This document shows, piece by piece, positions 6,814-12,854 of a stretch of DNA of 27,819 nucleotides; the first letter of the stretch is position 1; every line of letters starts with the position of its first letter. Where the stretch lies: positions 1-27,819 of IMG/VR virus record IMGVR_UViG_3300025671_000400; one strand, given 5' to 3'. The DNA comes from a virus. Under the pieces are notes generated by a model, which saw only the letters and a program-made list of their open reading frames with translations, was not told the DNA's origin and ran no database searches. The position numbers were made by a program, and so were the translations under genes.

Positions 6814-7212
6814 ATGAATAAATGTGATTGGTGTGGTGCTGAAACCACTAATAAAGAATGTTATACAGCAATGTCTCCTTTAATTGAGAAATATGAAGTT
6901 TTAATTAGAGAGTGGGATAAAATATATGGTCAATTTTGGTATGATAATGTTGATGGAAAAATTGATGAAAAAATATTAAAAGATGTTTTAACATATGAAC
7001 AAGCAACTAGTACAGTAGGTAGAGGAATTATATGTAATAGTTGCCATGAAAAAGATGAAATAGTATACCAAAAATATAGACAACTTACTACTAAAGAGGG
7101 TGATCCTTATGGTATGTTAAAAATAGTAGTTGATGATAATGATAATGTTGATTATGATATTGACAAGATGGAAATGTGGTATGATGATGTAAAAAATAGT
7201 TTGGATAAGTAA
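6814..7212 (+). CDS. Putative zinc-binding protein (CxxC...CxxC)
   Basis: 132 residues. Cys4/Cys7 (KCDWCG) and Cys74/Cys77 (ICNSCH) make a split four-cysteine zinc site separated by a mostly helical insert of about 65 residues. The C-terminal third is acidic (VVDDNDNVDYDIDKMEMWYDD). Could bind nucleic acid or be structural; family not recognised. Its last codons contain the -33 element of the next promoter. Confidence 0.6.
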   Translation: MNKCDWCGAETTNKECYTAMSPLIEKYEVLIREWDKIYGQFWYDNVDGKIDEKILKDVLTYEQATSTVGRGIICNSCHEKDEIVYQKYRQLTTKEGDPYGMLKIVVDDNDNVDYDIDKMEMWYDDVKNSLDK

Positions 7213-7231
7213 AATAAAGTTCGTATATTAA
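7201..7231 (+). promoter_or_regulatory. Bacteroidota-type promoter overlapping a gene end
   Basis: TTG 7201-7203, exactly 20 nt of spacer ending in AAGTTCG, then TATATTA 7224-7230. It has the same geometry as the other promoters of this class but lacks the downstream GTAAAT half of the palindrome. It lies 11 nt upstream of the ATG at 7242, so the leader would be very short. Confidence 0.6.
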
Positions 7232-7241
7232 AATAAAAAAC

Positions 7242-7475
7242 ATGGGTTATAGATTAACAGTACATATTGATAAAGCACCAATTATCAAAGATGATAAAAC
7301 AGAAGCAAAACTTGGCATTAAAAACACTATTTCAGTTAGAAATATTCCATCACTAACTAAAGTAGATTCGGAATTAGCACGTTTAAGAGAAACACATCAA
7401 ATTGCTAAAGGTAAGAATCCTAAGAAAATGCATAAGTATGATAAAGAATTAATATATGTAAGTTATGAAAAGTAA
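7242..7475 (+). CDS. Small basic protein of unknown function (77 aa)
   Basis: 77 residues, basic: MGYRLTVHIDKAPIIKDDKT at the start, then a charged helical part with VDSELARLRETHQIAKGKNPKKMHKYD. No family recognised. First gene behind the promoter at 7201-7231 and overlapping the next gene by 11 nt. Confidence 0.6.
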   Translation: MGYRLTVHIDKAPIIKDDKTEAKLGIKNTISVRNIPSLTKVDSELARLRETHQIAKGKNPKKMHKYDKELIYVSYEK

Positions 7476-7686
7476 AATTAAATCATACACAGGAGATTAT
7501 TTGTCATTATATGATTACTTAGGTCATGCTGCTGGTGGTGAATTAGGACAAAGAATAGCATATGAAGCAGCTAAATGTAAAGTTAATATACAGTTAAAAT
7601 CAATAAAAAATCCAAGATATACAGGTAAAATACAAATGTACCCAAATGATTTTTTAAATGAATGTAAAGATAAAGGATTATTATAA
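7465..7686 (+). CDS. Conserved phage protein of unknown function (73 aa)
   Basis: 73 residues. YLGHAAGGELGQRIAYEAAKCKVNIQLKSIKNPRYTGKIQMYPNDFLNE suggests a small alpha/beta domain; the NPRYTGKIxMYPxDFL part looks conserved in phages (recollection, unverified). Starts inside the previous gene, and its stop overlaps the next ATG by one nt (TAATG). Confidence 0.6.
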   Translation: MKSKIKSYTGDYLSLYDYLGHAAGGELGQRIAYEAAKCKVNIQLKSIKNPRYTGKIQMYPNDFLNECKDKGLL

Positions 7687-8606
7687 TGAAGAAATACTTT
7701 ATTAGTTTTGGTAATGGAAAATTTAAAAATCAACTAAATAGAGTTTGTAATGAAGCTAAAGAAACAGGATGGTTTGATGATGTAGTAGCATACACACCCT
7801 CTACAATTGAAGGTTTTATAAACCAACACAAAGATTTTTTTAATAATAATCCAAGAGGTTTTGGTTATTGGATATGGAAACCTTATATTATATTAAATCA
7901 ATTAATGTATATGAATAACGGAGATTATTTATTCTATACAGATGCAGGATCTAGAATATTACCTCATAGAGAAAATAAATTAAGTGAATATTTAGATAAA
8001 TTAAATAAACAACCTATTTTAATAAATGGAGAAGGAAATGCAGGAGGACCTGGTGGTGGTTATACACAACAAAAGTTTGTAAAATTATCACTCCTTAAAG
8101 AATTTAATTTAGAAAGTAATGAAGCATTTTTAAATTCATCACACAGTGAAAGTGGAATGATAGCTGTTCGTAAATGTAAAGAAAGTATAGATATTATTAA
8201 ATTGTGGTTAGAGTTAATAACTAAAAACAATTATTTATTTACTAATGATAATTTAGGTAATGACAAACAATTAGATGGTTTTATAGAACATCGTCATGAC
8301 CAATCAATACTTAATGTATTGTTTTATTTAAACAATTATAAAGCTTTATGGTTTGAGGAATGTTATGGTGTAGGACCATTTTTTAGTAGTAGACAAACAG
8401 ATGATGGTTATAGAGAATTTTGTGCCGATTGGTTTAGGGCAGAACCTGATTACATTGATAATAAAATTCACGGTCAATTAGAAGATTATTTGAGAACAAA
8501 ACCAAATAAAGAGTGGTATAAAGGACAAAAAGATTATAATCCTAATACAATGTTTAGTGAATGGGATTATTTAGAGTATAGAAAAAAAATACAATTAAAT
8601 TTATAA
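7686..8606 (+). CDS. GT-A fold glycosyltransferase-like protein
   Basis: 306 residues. GFGYWIWKPYII (58-69), followed by GDYLFYTDAGS (79-89), is the pattern of a galactosyl-transferase-like GT-A family in which the DAG/DxD region holds metal and nucleotide sugar. HRHDQSILN near residue 200 is the second conserved block of such enzymes. The N-terminus (MKKYFISFGNGKF) forms the first nucleotide-binding strand. It likely transfers a hexose to a polysaccharide or protein glycan; donor unknown. Overlaps both neighbours by one nt (TAATG), so it is tightly coupled. Confidence 0.7.
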   Translation: MKKYFISFGNGKFKNQLNRVCNEAKETGWFDDVVAYTPSTIEGFINQHKDFFNNNPRGFGYWIWKPYIILNQLMYMNNGDYLFYTDAGSRILPHRENKLSEYLDKLNKQPILINGEGNAGGPGGGYTQQKFVKLSLLKEFNLESNEAFLNSSHSESGMIAVRKCKESIDIIKLWLELITKNNYLFTNDNLGNDKQLDGFIEHRHDQSILNVLFYLNNYKALWFEECYGVGPFFSSRQTDDGYREFCADWFRAEPDYIDNKIHGQLEDYLRTKPNKEWYKGQKDYNPNTMFSEWDYLEYRKKIQLNL

Positions 8607-8767
8607 TGGCAAATACAGAAGACATATTATACGAAGCACGTGCATTAGGAATATATAATGAAGTTATGAAAGAATCTAGAAAATTAGCTAAAAAATATCC
8701 ACATATGGAGGTAGCAGATAGAATGGATAAAGCTTTTATTAAGATAAAGAATAAAAATCAAAAATGA
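8606..8767 (+). CDS. Small helical protein of unknown function (53 aa)
   Basis: ATG 8606 overlaps the previous TAA; TGA 8765-8767 overlaps the next ATG as ATGA. 53 residues, almost entirely helical and basic (MANTEDILYEARALGIYNEV then MKESRKLAKKYPHMEVADRM). The overlap on both sides makes it a convincing gene despite its size. Function unknown. Confidence 0.65.
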   Translation: MANTEDILYEARALGIYNEVMKESRKLAKKYPHMEVADRMDKAFIKIKNKNQK

Positions 8768-9489
8768 TATTATCTCATAAATATAAGTGTATAATAATTA
8801 ATATACCTAAGACAGGCGGTTCCTCATTTAATAACTTATTCTATAATTTAGACCCAGATGCTAGAGAATCATCATTAAAAATAAATGGTAATGAACCTCC
8901 CTATGGACATATGACTGCATCTGAAATTCGATCTAGGGTAGGTGATAAAATATATAATGAATATTTTAAATTTACATTTATAAGAAACCCATATGACTGG
9001 TTTAAATCTTATTATTTACATCGTTTAAGTACTAGCAAATTTGACAAAACATATCCAGTAAGAATTTTATTAGAAGATTATAATTATCAATTACCTCCCC
9101 CAATTAAAGGTGAAATAACAGTAGATCATTTTATGAGATGTTATTCTATGGGGAAATATTGGTTAAATCAAACCGGAATTGTGAGTAATACGGGAAATAT
9201 TAAAGTTGGTGATTTTTCTCAATTAGGATGGATTGATGATGAAGTTGATTATATAGGTTTATTTGATGATTTAAATGGAGAATTAGAATTTATCAAAAAT
9301 AAGTTAGGATTACCTAAGGAAGCTCAACTTCCTCATAAGAATAAGGCCCATAGGAGTGATACTTATTTAAATAGTGATGTTATGCAATTAATAAGTACTG
9401 TATTTAAGGATGATATAGAATTTTATAATCAAAGGGTAATATCAAATAGACATTTTAATGTAAATAGTTGGATTAGTTCTAAAAAATAA
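8764..9489 (+). CDS. Sulfotransferase (PAPS-dependent)
   Basis: 241 residues. The 5'-phosphosulfate-binding loop is IPKTGGSSF (14-22). The 3'-phosphate-binding motif is FIRNPYDWFKSYY (72-84), with Arg and Ser in the expected places. The layout fits the Sulfotransfer_2 type that sulfates carbohydrates. It would move a sulfuryl group from PAPS to a glycan hydroxyl, plausibly on the product of the neighbouring glycosyltransferases (inference). Marine Bacteroidota live among sulfated polysaccharides, which fits the suggested habitat. Coupled to the small gene before it by ATGA. Confidence 0.85.
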   Translation: MILSHKYKCIIINIPKTGGSSFNNLFYNLDPDARESSLKINGNEPPYGHMTASEIRSRVGDKIYNEYFKFTFIRNPYDWFKSYYLHRLSTSKFDKTYPVRILLEDYNYQLPPPIKGEITVDHFMRCYSMGKYWLNQTGIVSNTGNIKVGDFSQLGWIDDEVDYIGLFDDLNGELEFIKNKLGLPKEAQLPHKNKAHRSDTYLNSDVMQLISTVFKDDIEFYNQRVISNRHFNVNSWISSKK

Positions 9490-9493
9490 AGCA

Positions 9494-9601
9494 ATGGATA
9501 GAAAGTTTGTAGCACAAATTAGGTTAAAAGTAGTAAAAAAAGAGCAAGCAAGATTAAAAGTAGAGGAAAAAAGATTGAAAGCAATAGTAGGAGTAAAATA
9601 A
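9494..9601 (+). CDS. Small basic helical peptide (35 aa)
   Basis: ATG 9494, four nt after the previous stop, to TAA 9599-9601. Sequence MDRKFVAQIRLKVVKKEQAR then LKVEEKRLKAIVGVK: a single amphipathic, highly basic helix. Spacing fits the operon, but the peptide is short and could be incidental. Confidence 0.4.
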   Translation: MDRKFVAQIRLKVVKKEQARLKVEEKRLKAIVGVK

Positions 9602-9675
9602 AGCTTCAAGCTCTTTTCTACATATTGCATTGATTTACTACGTATATACAGTTATTAATTAAATTGAATAAGGTT

Positions 9676-9837
9676 ATGATAACAATTTTAGCAGTAATAG
9701 GCATAGTAGCACTTATAGTAGGAACATTTTATTTTGTATTGTGGATGGAAGAGTGGGATGAGAAGCGTAAAGAAACGAGATTGGAAGACATCTATGAAGA
9801 TGATGATGATGAGTGGTGGAATGAATGGGGTATATGA
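9676..9837 (+). CDS. Small single-span membrane protein with acidic tail (53 aa)
   Basis: ATG 9676 follows the recurring leader (AATTGAATAAGGTT directly before ATG). An N-terminal transmembrane helix (MITILAVIGIVALIVGTFYF) is followed by a strongly acidic, Trp-rich tail (EDDDDEWWNEWGI). Same architecture as the protein at 4773. The gene is visibly richer in G than genes before 9.5 kb, marking the start of a compositionally distinct stretch. The 74-nt gap before it contains TATATACA (about 9642-9649), a weak -7 candidate without a good -33. Confidence 0.6.
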   Translation: MITILAVIGIVALIVGTFYFVLWMEEWDEKRKETRLEDIYEDDDDEWWNEWGI

Positions 9838-10076
9838 GGCGAATTAAGGAAGTTAAGTGGAGGAGAAAGTGTGTTGTATGTGATGATATGGCTTCAGCGT
9901 GGGTAGAGATTACGGTGAAGAAGGAAGGACCCGACAAGTACATTATATGTGAGCCGTGTTTAACTAAAATACTTTCACTTGAGTATTGGGGAATAAAGGT
10001 ACATAGAATAGCTAAGAAGTGGGCCTTCCCCGAGTGGATAATTGATAAAATAAAAAATGGAGATAATAAAAGATAA
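9834..10076 (+). CDS. Small four-cysteine zinc-finger-like protein
   Basis: The start at 9834 overlaps the previous TGA as ATGA; an in-frame ATG at 9825 would add three residues. 80 residues with Cys13/Cys16 (CVVC) and Cys39/Cys42 (CEPC), a treble-clef or zinc-ribbon arrangement, and basic N- and C-termini (MRRIKEVKWRRK; KNGDNKR). A nucleic-acid-binding role is plausible. Codons for Thr-Val-Lys at 9912-9920 (ACGGTGAAG) are the reverse complement of the CTTCACCGT repeat found in the non-coding region downstream. Confidence 0.6.
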   Translation: MRRIKEVKWRRKCVVCDDMASAWVEITVKKEGPDKYIICEPCLTKILSLEYWGIKVHRIAKKWAFPEWIIDKIKNGDNKR

Positions 10077-10197
10077 GTGGTTTAGATGGATGATTGTTGG
10101 TATAATTTCACTAATTTTGAACTGGACAATTATTGGATGTGGGTGTATTATTTATGCGATGGCTATTAGCGATGATAGCGATGAGCTTATAAATTAA
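10057..10197 (+). CDS. Small single-span membrane protein (46 aa)
   Basis: ATG 10057 lies 20 nt inside the previous gene; TAA 10195-10197. The N-terminus is MEIIKDKWFRWMIVGIISLI, and the hydrophobic segment (about residues 11-36) includes NWTIIGCGCIIYAMA; the tail is acidic (ISDDSDELIN). The overlap is larger than usual here but the membrane-span pattern is convincing. It is the last clear gene before the 1.15-kb non-coding stretch. Confidence 0.5.
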   Translation: MEIIKDKWFRWMIVGIISLILNWTIIGCGCIIYAMAISDDSDELIN

Positions 10198-10418
10198 TTA
10201 AATAATAGACTGGATAAAACGGGTAGCTACGTGGAGTTCGTTGTGGGCTTAATTTCTAAACGCCAAAGTAGGACAAATACCTATCAAATATGACAACGAA
10301 ATAATAAATCATGATTGTATATGACAATGAGTAATGGGGTTATGTGACCTAAAAGTGATGGGGTGCTAGCCCCTATTTGACGCGCAGCCAAACCTTACCT
10401 CAACTAAAAAGTATATAC

Positions 10419-10464
10419 TTGTGAACAAACCCTTCACAAAAATTTATTTGTGATGAGTTGTGAA
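10419..10464. repeat. TTGTGAA inverted and direct repeat cluster
   Basis: TTGTGAA at 10419-10425 and its exact complement TTCACAA at 10433-10439 make a 7-bp stem with a 7-nt loop. A further TTGTGAA lies at 10458-10464, with a near-copy TTTGTGAT between. This arrangement suits either a protein-binding operator or alternative RNA hairpins. Confidence 0.4.
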
Positions 10465-10497
10465 CCGCAAGGTATCGATAAGGAATGGCGGGAGGGC

Positions 10498-10528
10498 GTG
10501 GATGGGCCGAGGAGGGTTCGTATATTTA
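10498..10528 (+). promoter_or_regulatory. Promoter-like element upstream of the non-coding region
   Basis: TTCG-TATATTTAC as in the other promoters of this class, with -7 TATATTTA at 10521-10528. The position expected for TTG, 20 nt upstream, reads GTG (10498-10500), and the GTAAAT half of the palindrome is absent. No gene of meaningful length follows for over 800 nt, so a transcript from here would be non-coding. Confidence 0.45.
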
Positions 10529-10672
10529 CGTGTCAGCAATTGTGGTGATATAGTCAGCCGCCGGGAATGATACTACGGTAGACATAATAGCCGTACCCCC
10601 TTATACATTATTTTATACCTAATAGCTACTTACGTAGCACCTTATGTGTTATGGGGTAGTACCCTGTACATA

Positions 10673-10990
10673 ATTATCTTCACCGTATCGATAACTGAAT
10701 ATGATATTATCTTCACCGTCATACCTACTACATACTTACATTTGGCGTGCGTACCGCCGCCGTACTACATAATAATACCCACCGTGCGCGGATGTCCATA
10801 TGGCGTGGATATGTGGTAGAAAGGATGTGGACCACTTAAGAGATCGTAAACGTACCTACCCCATCGATTGTATATACTTATATTTCCATCCCCGGTTTAT
10901 TCAATTATTTTACTTGATGGGATAATTAGTGAGAGTATATATGGATATTTGGGATGTACCATCAATCTTCACCGTACACCACTTCACCGT
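10673..10990 (+). repeat. Four direct CTTCACCGT repeats (iteron-like)
   Basis: CTTCACCGT occurs at 10678-10686, 10711-10719, 10967-10975 and 10982-10990, all in the same orientation. The first two share the longer ATTATCTTCACCGT (10673-10686 and 10706-10719) with a 33-nt period; the last two are 15 nt apart. One inverted copy lies in the zinc-finger gene at 9912-9920. The pattern fits binding sites for an initiator or regulator. Confidence 0.45.
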
Positions 10991-11110
10991 CGCTGGAATA
11001 ATCATATCACCTCCTTGGAAAACTTTTGTAGACCAATTTCGTAATAATTTAGTCATATCAAAGTAATATTATATCCAGACCCTTAATCCATTAATTCAAT
11101 ATCTATGATC

Positions 11111-11191
11111 ATGGAGACAGAAAATAAAATTGATATCTCATCAGCCGTGTATGTAATCATTATGGTGGTAGTTTTTACCCTAGCATTATAA
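11111..11191 (+). CDS. Possible membrane micro-protein (26 aa)
   Basis: ATG 11111 to TAA 11189-11191. METENKIDISSAVYVIIMVV plus VFTLAL: a short polar head and one hydrophobic helix, the same style as other small membrane proteins in the window. It has no recurring leader and lies inside the gene-poor region, so it may be chance. Confidence 0.3.
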   Translation: METENKIDISSAVYVIIMVVVFTLAL

Positions 11192-11229
11192 TAAACCCAA
11201 TTTACACATTAATTTCCCTATATGGGTAA

Positions 11230-11267
11230 GGGTGTGGAAAATTCCAAAACCCCAATCTCTTTTTTTT
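11230..11267 (+). terminator. Intrinsic terminator with T8 tract
   Basis: Stem GGGT-g-TGGA (11230-11238), loop AAAT, TCCA-aa-ACCC (11243-11252), then T8 at 11260-11267. It closes the gene-poor region and isolates it from the structural-type gene at 11378. Confidence 0.6.
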
Positions 11268-11358
11268 ACAAATTTTTCATGTGGTATGAGGTATATACGT
11301 ATCTAGGTATGTGGATATGCTAAGAGGAAGAGTTTTTAGACGGCTTTATGAGTTTGAT

Positions 11359-11370
11359 AATATTTATAAT
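11359..11370 (+). promoter_or_regulatory. Late-promoter-like motif AATATTTATAAT
   Basis: AATATTTATAAT ends 7 nt before the ATG at 11378. The same 12-mer precedes virion-type genes at 20229 and 23739, and a close form precedes the tmRNA. It probably is the binding site for the phage late sigma factor, encoded at 19386, giving a nearly leaderless mRNA (inference). Confidence 0.5.
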
Positions 11371-11377
11371 AAAAATT

Positions 11378-11806
11378 ATGCCACTTACTCTTAACTTTTC
11401 TTCCACACAACTAAATGGACCTGGAAGTTTAATAGGTTCACAATTACAAAATAATTCACCTCAAAGTCCTTATTTATTTACTATATATCACCCAAATGCT
11501 TCTAATGGTTCTGCATATTTTAATATAGGGGTACAACCAAATAGTAATGGAAATTTTAGTGGTAGTTTTAGTGGTAGTTTTTCTACTGGGAGTTTTGGAT
11601 TTACTGGATCTTTATCGGGTTCTTCAATAACTAGTTCTGGAATTAATTTAAATGGGTATGTATCTTCAAATTATATAAATAGTGTAGTTATTTCTCAAGT
11701 TACTTCATCATTCCAATTATCCCCTCTAAATGTTATTCCACCTAATACTTTAAATGTTAGTGGAACTGGGGGTATTTATTTAGTCATTGAGTCAAATGAT
11801 GCTTAA
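11378..11806 (+). CDS. Gly/Ser-rich putative virion protein
   Basis: 142 residues from the start at 11378. The frame opens at 11348, but that region contains the late-promoter-like motif, so the ten extra residues are unlikely. The protein starts MPLTLNFSSTQLNGPGSLIG. It has a low-complexity centre of SGSF repeats (about 57-80, NFSGSFSGSFSTGSFGFTGS) and a beta-rich, hydrophobic C-terminus (GTGGIYLVIESNDA). No enzyme motif. It resembles phage tail or capsid-decoration proteins in composition and in its late-type promoter; identity unknown. Confidence 0.6.
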   Translation: MPLTLNFSSTQLNGPGSLIGSQLQNNSPQSPYLFTIYHPNASNGSAYFNIGVQPNSNGNFSGSFSGSFSTGSFGFTGSLSGSSITSSGINLNGYVSSNYINSVVISQVTSSFQLSPLNVIPPNTLNVSGTGGIYLVIESNDA

Positions 11807-11853
11807 AATATTATAAGGGTTTTTAAAAAATAATTAAAGACTTCCACCAAAAA

Positions 11854-11896
11854 ACTTGGCTACCCAGGAGACCTTTCGTATATTTACCCCGTAAAT
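11854..11896 (+). promoter_or_regulatory. Bacteroidota-type promoter with palindromic -7 region
   Basis: TTG 11856-11858, 20-nt spacer ending CCTTTCG, TATATTTA 11879-11886, palindrome ATTTAC-ccc-GTAAAT 11882-11896. Downstream bases GAGTTACAAA-CAATTAAATTA are shared with the promoter at 991-1033. Drives the DUF932 gene. Confidence 0.8.
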
Positions 11897-11940
11897 GAGT
11901 TACAAAACAATTAAATTAATATTAAATAAAAATCAAGGTT

Positions 11941-12753
11941 ATGTTAAATGAAAAACAATTACAAACAGCAAAGTATTTAAGTAAAGCAAATATTAGAAGT
12001 TTAGCTCCATCAGTATTCTCTGAAAAGCCAAGTGAAGATGTATCATCTAAATATACTCACATTCCAACAGAAAGAGTTATTGATGATATGGAATTATTAG
12101 GTTGGAAACCAATTGAAGCTAAAGAAGTTAAAGCTAGAAAAAAATCAACTAAAGGTTTCCAAAAACATTTATTAATATTCAGAAATGATGATGTTGTTAT
12201 AAATGGTAAAGATGGTGATACAGTTTTTCCACAAATATTATTAACAAATTCTCATGATGGTAAAAATGCATTTACTTTTCAAGCAGGTCTTTATAGATTA
12301 GTTTGTGAAAATGGATTAGTAATTGCAGATACTCAATTTGAAGATGTTAAAATGCGTCATATGGGTTATACATTTGAAGATTTACAAGTATTAATTAAAG
12401 AAATGGTAGAAAAATTACCATTAACAGTTGAGTCAATGAATCAAATGAAAGCAAAAGAATTAGAACAAGAACAAATTCTTGCATTTGCTAAAGAAGCTAT
12501 TAATACTAGATTTACAGAAAAAGAAGTTAATAGAATTGAAATCGATTGGAATTCATTTATTGAACCAGTTAGAAAAGAAGATACAGGAAAGGATCTTTGG
12601 AGTGTATTTAATGTAGTTCAAGAAAAACTCATTGAAGGTGATTTTGAATATAGAATGGGAGGTAAACCTCGTAAAGCAAGAGAAATTAAAAATTTCAAAC
12701 AAGATATGAAAATTAATAAAGAATTATTTGAATTAGCCTTAGATTATTGTTAA
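11941..12753 (+). CDS. DUF932-family protein
   Basis: 270 residues. The block ILLTNSHDGKNAFTFQAGLY (99-118), followed by RLVCENGLV, is the core of DUF932, a family found in plasmids and phages. The N-terminal part (ERVIDDMELLGWKPIEAKEV) matches its first helical region. A charged helical stretch (EQEQILAFAKEAINTRF) and a basic C-terminus (GGKPRKAREIK) follow. Biochemical role is not established for the family; a nucleic-acid-related role is often supposed. It stands alone between its own palindromic promoter and a strong terminator, with the AAGGTT-ATG leader, so it is probably an early gene. Confidence 0.8.
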   Translation: MLNEKQLQTAKYLSKANIRSLAPSVFSEKPSEDVSSKYTHIPTERVIDDMELLGWKPIEAKEVKARKKSTKGFQKHLLIFRNDDVVINGKDGDTVFPQILLTNSHDGKNAFTFQAGLYRLVCENGLVIADTQFEDVKMRHMGYTFEDLQVLIKEMVEKLPLTVESMNQMKAKELEQEQILAFAKEAINTRFTEKEVNRIEIDWNSFIEPVRKEDTGKDLWSVFNVVQEKLIEGDFEYRMGGKPRKAREIKNFKQDMKINKELFELALDYC

Positions 12754-12759
12754 TATATG

Positions 12760-12793
12760 CGCATTTAACCGCGTAGTTTGCGGTTTTTATGCG
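12760..12793 (+). terminator. Two-tier hairpin terminator after DUF932 gene
   Basis: Inner stem AACCGC (12767-12772) / GCGGTT (12780-12785) with loop GTAGTTT, followed by a short T tract. Outer stem CGCAT (12760-12764) / ATGCG (12789-12793) closes around it. It begins six nt after the stop codon. The symmetric form could terminate on either strand. Confidence 0.7.
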
Positions 12794-12802
12794 TTATATA
12801 AT

Positions 12803-12824
12803 ATATATAATGTGAATGTCACAT
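12803..12824. promoter_or_regulatory. ATGTGA-atg-TCACAT palindrome beside TATATAAT
   Basis: A perfect 6+6 palindrome (12810-12824) abuts TATATAAT (about 12804-12811) in the gap before the second glycan cassette. It could be a promoter with an operator controlling the genes from 12855. No match to the other two promoter classes, so this is tentative. Confidence 0.35.
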
Positions 12825-12854
12825 AATAACATAAAATAAATAAAAAATTAATAT

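Larger units (their letters stand above)
10530..11267 (+). ncRNA. Candidate ~0.7-kb structured non-coding RNA
   Basis: Bounded by the promoter-like TATATTTAC at 10521-10529 and a hairpin plus T8 terminator at 11230-11267, with only micro-frames between. Hairpins visible in the sense strand include TACGG/CCGTA (10574-10595), GCTAC-ttac-GTAGC (10625-10638) and a compact GGGTA/TACCC palindrome near 10654-10664. The 3' third contains ATCACCTCCTT (11006-11016), identical to the conserved 3' end of 16S rRNA. It could belong to the large phage or bacterial RNA classes (GOLLD, ROOL or OLE type) or be new. Existence and strand are inferred; an origin is the main alternative. Confidence 0.35.
10198..11347. 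other. 1.15-kb gene-poor, GC-richer, hairpin-dense region
   Basis: No open frame above about 31 codons was found on either strand, in a genome otherwise packed with genes. G+C by 60-nt line is about 35-55%, clearly above the genes. It holds numerous short inverted repeats, including GGGG/CCCC at 10360-10373, TTGTGAA/TTCACAA at 10419-10439, TACGG/CCGTA at 10574-10595 and GCTAC-ttac-GTAGC at 10625-10638. It also has four CTTCACCGT repeats, a promoter-like element at 10498-10528 and an intrinsic terminator at 11230-11267. Candidates are a large structured RNA, a replication origin or a regulatory locus. No complete tRNA cloverleaf was seen. Confidence 0.6.

Noticed and set aside
10201-10560. tRNA genes in the GC-richer region
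   Set aside because: No segment gave a full cloverleaf with T-arm GTTC-type loop and 7-bp acceptor stem; only isolated hairpins were found.
10676-10715. Minus-strand 26-residue frame (MTVKIISYSV...) spanning two repeats
   Set aside because: It is short, has no supported start signal, and the in-frame repeat is explained by the 33-nt spacing of the DNA repeat.
10678-10990. CTTCACCGT repeats as a CRISPR array
   Set aside because: The repeats are only 9-14 nt long, irregularly spaced, and no cas genes are near.
11348-11377. Ten-residue hydrophobic extension of the Gly/Ser-rich protein
   Set aside because: The bases contain the AATATTTATAAT late-promoter-like motif seen just before other virion genes, so they are probably untranslated.
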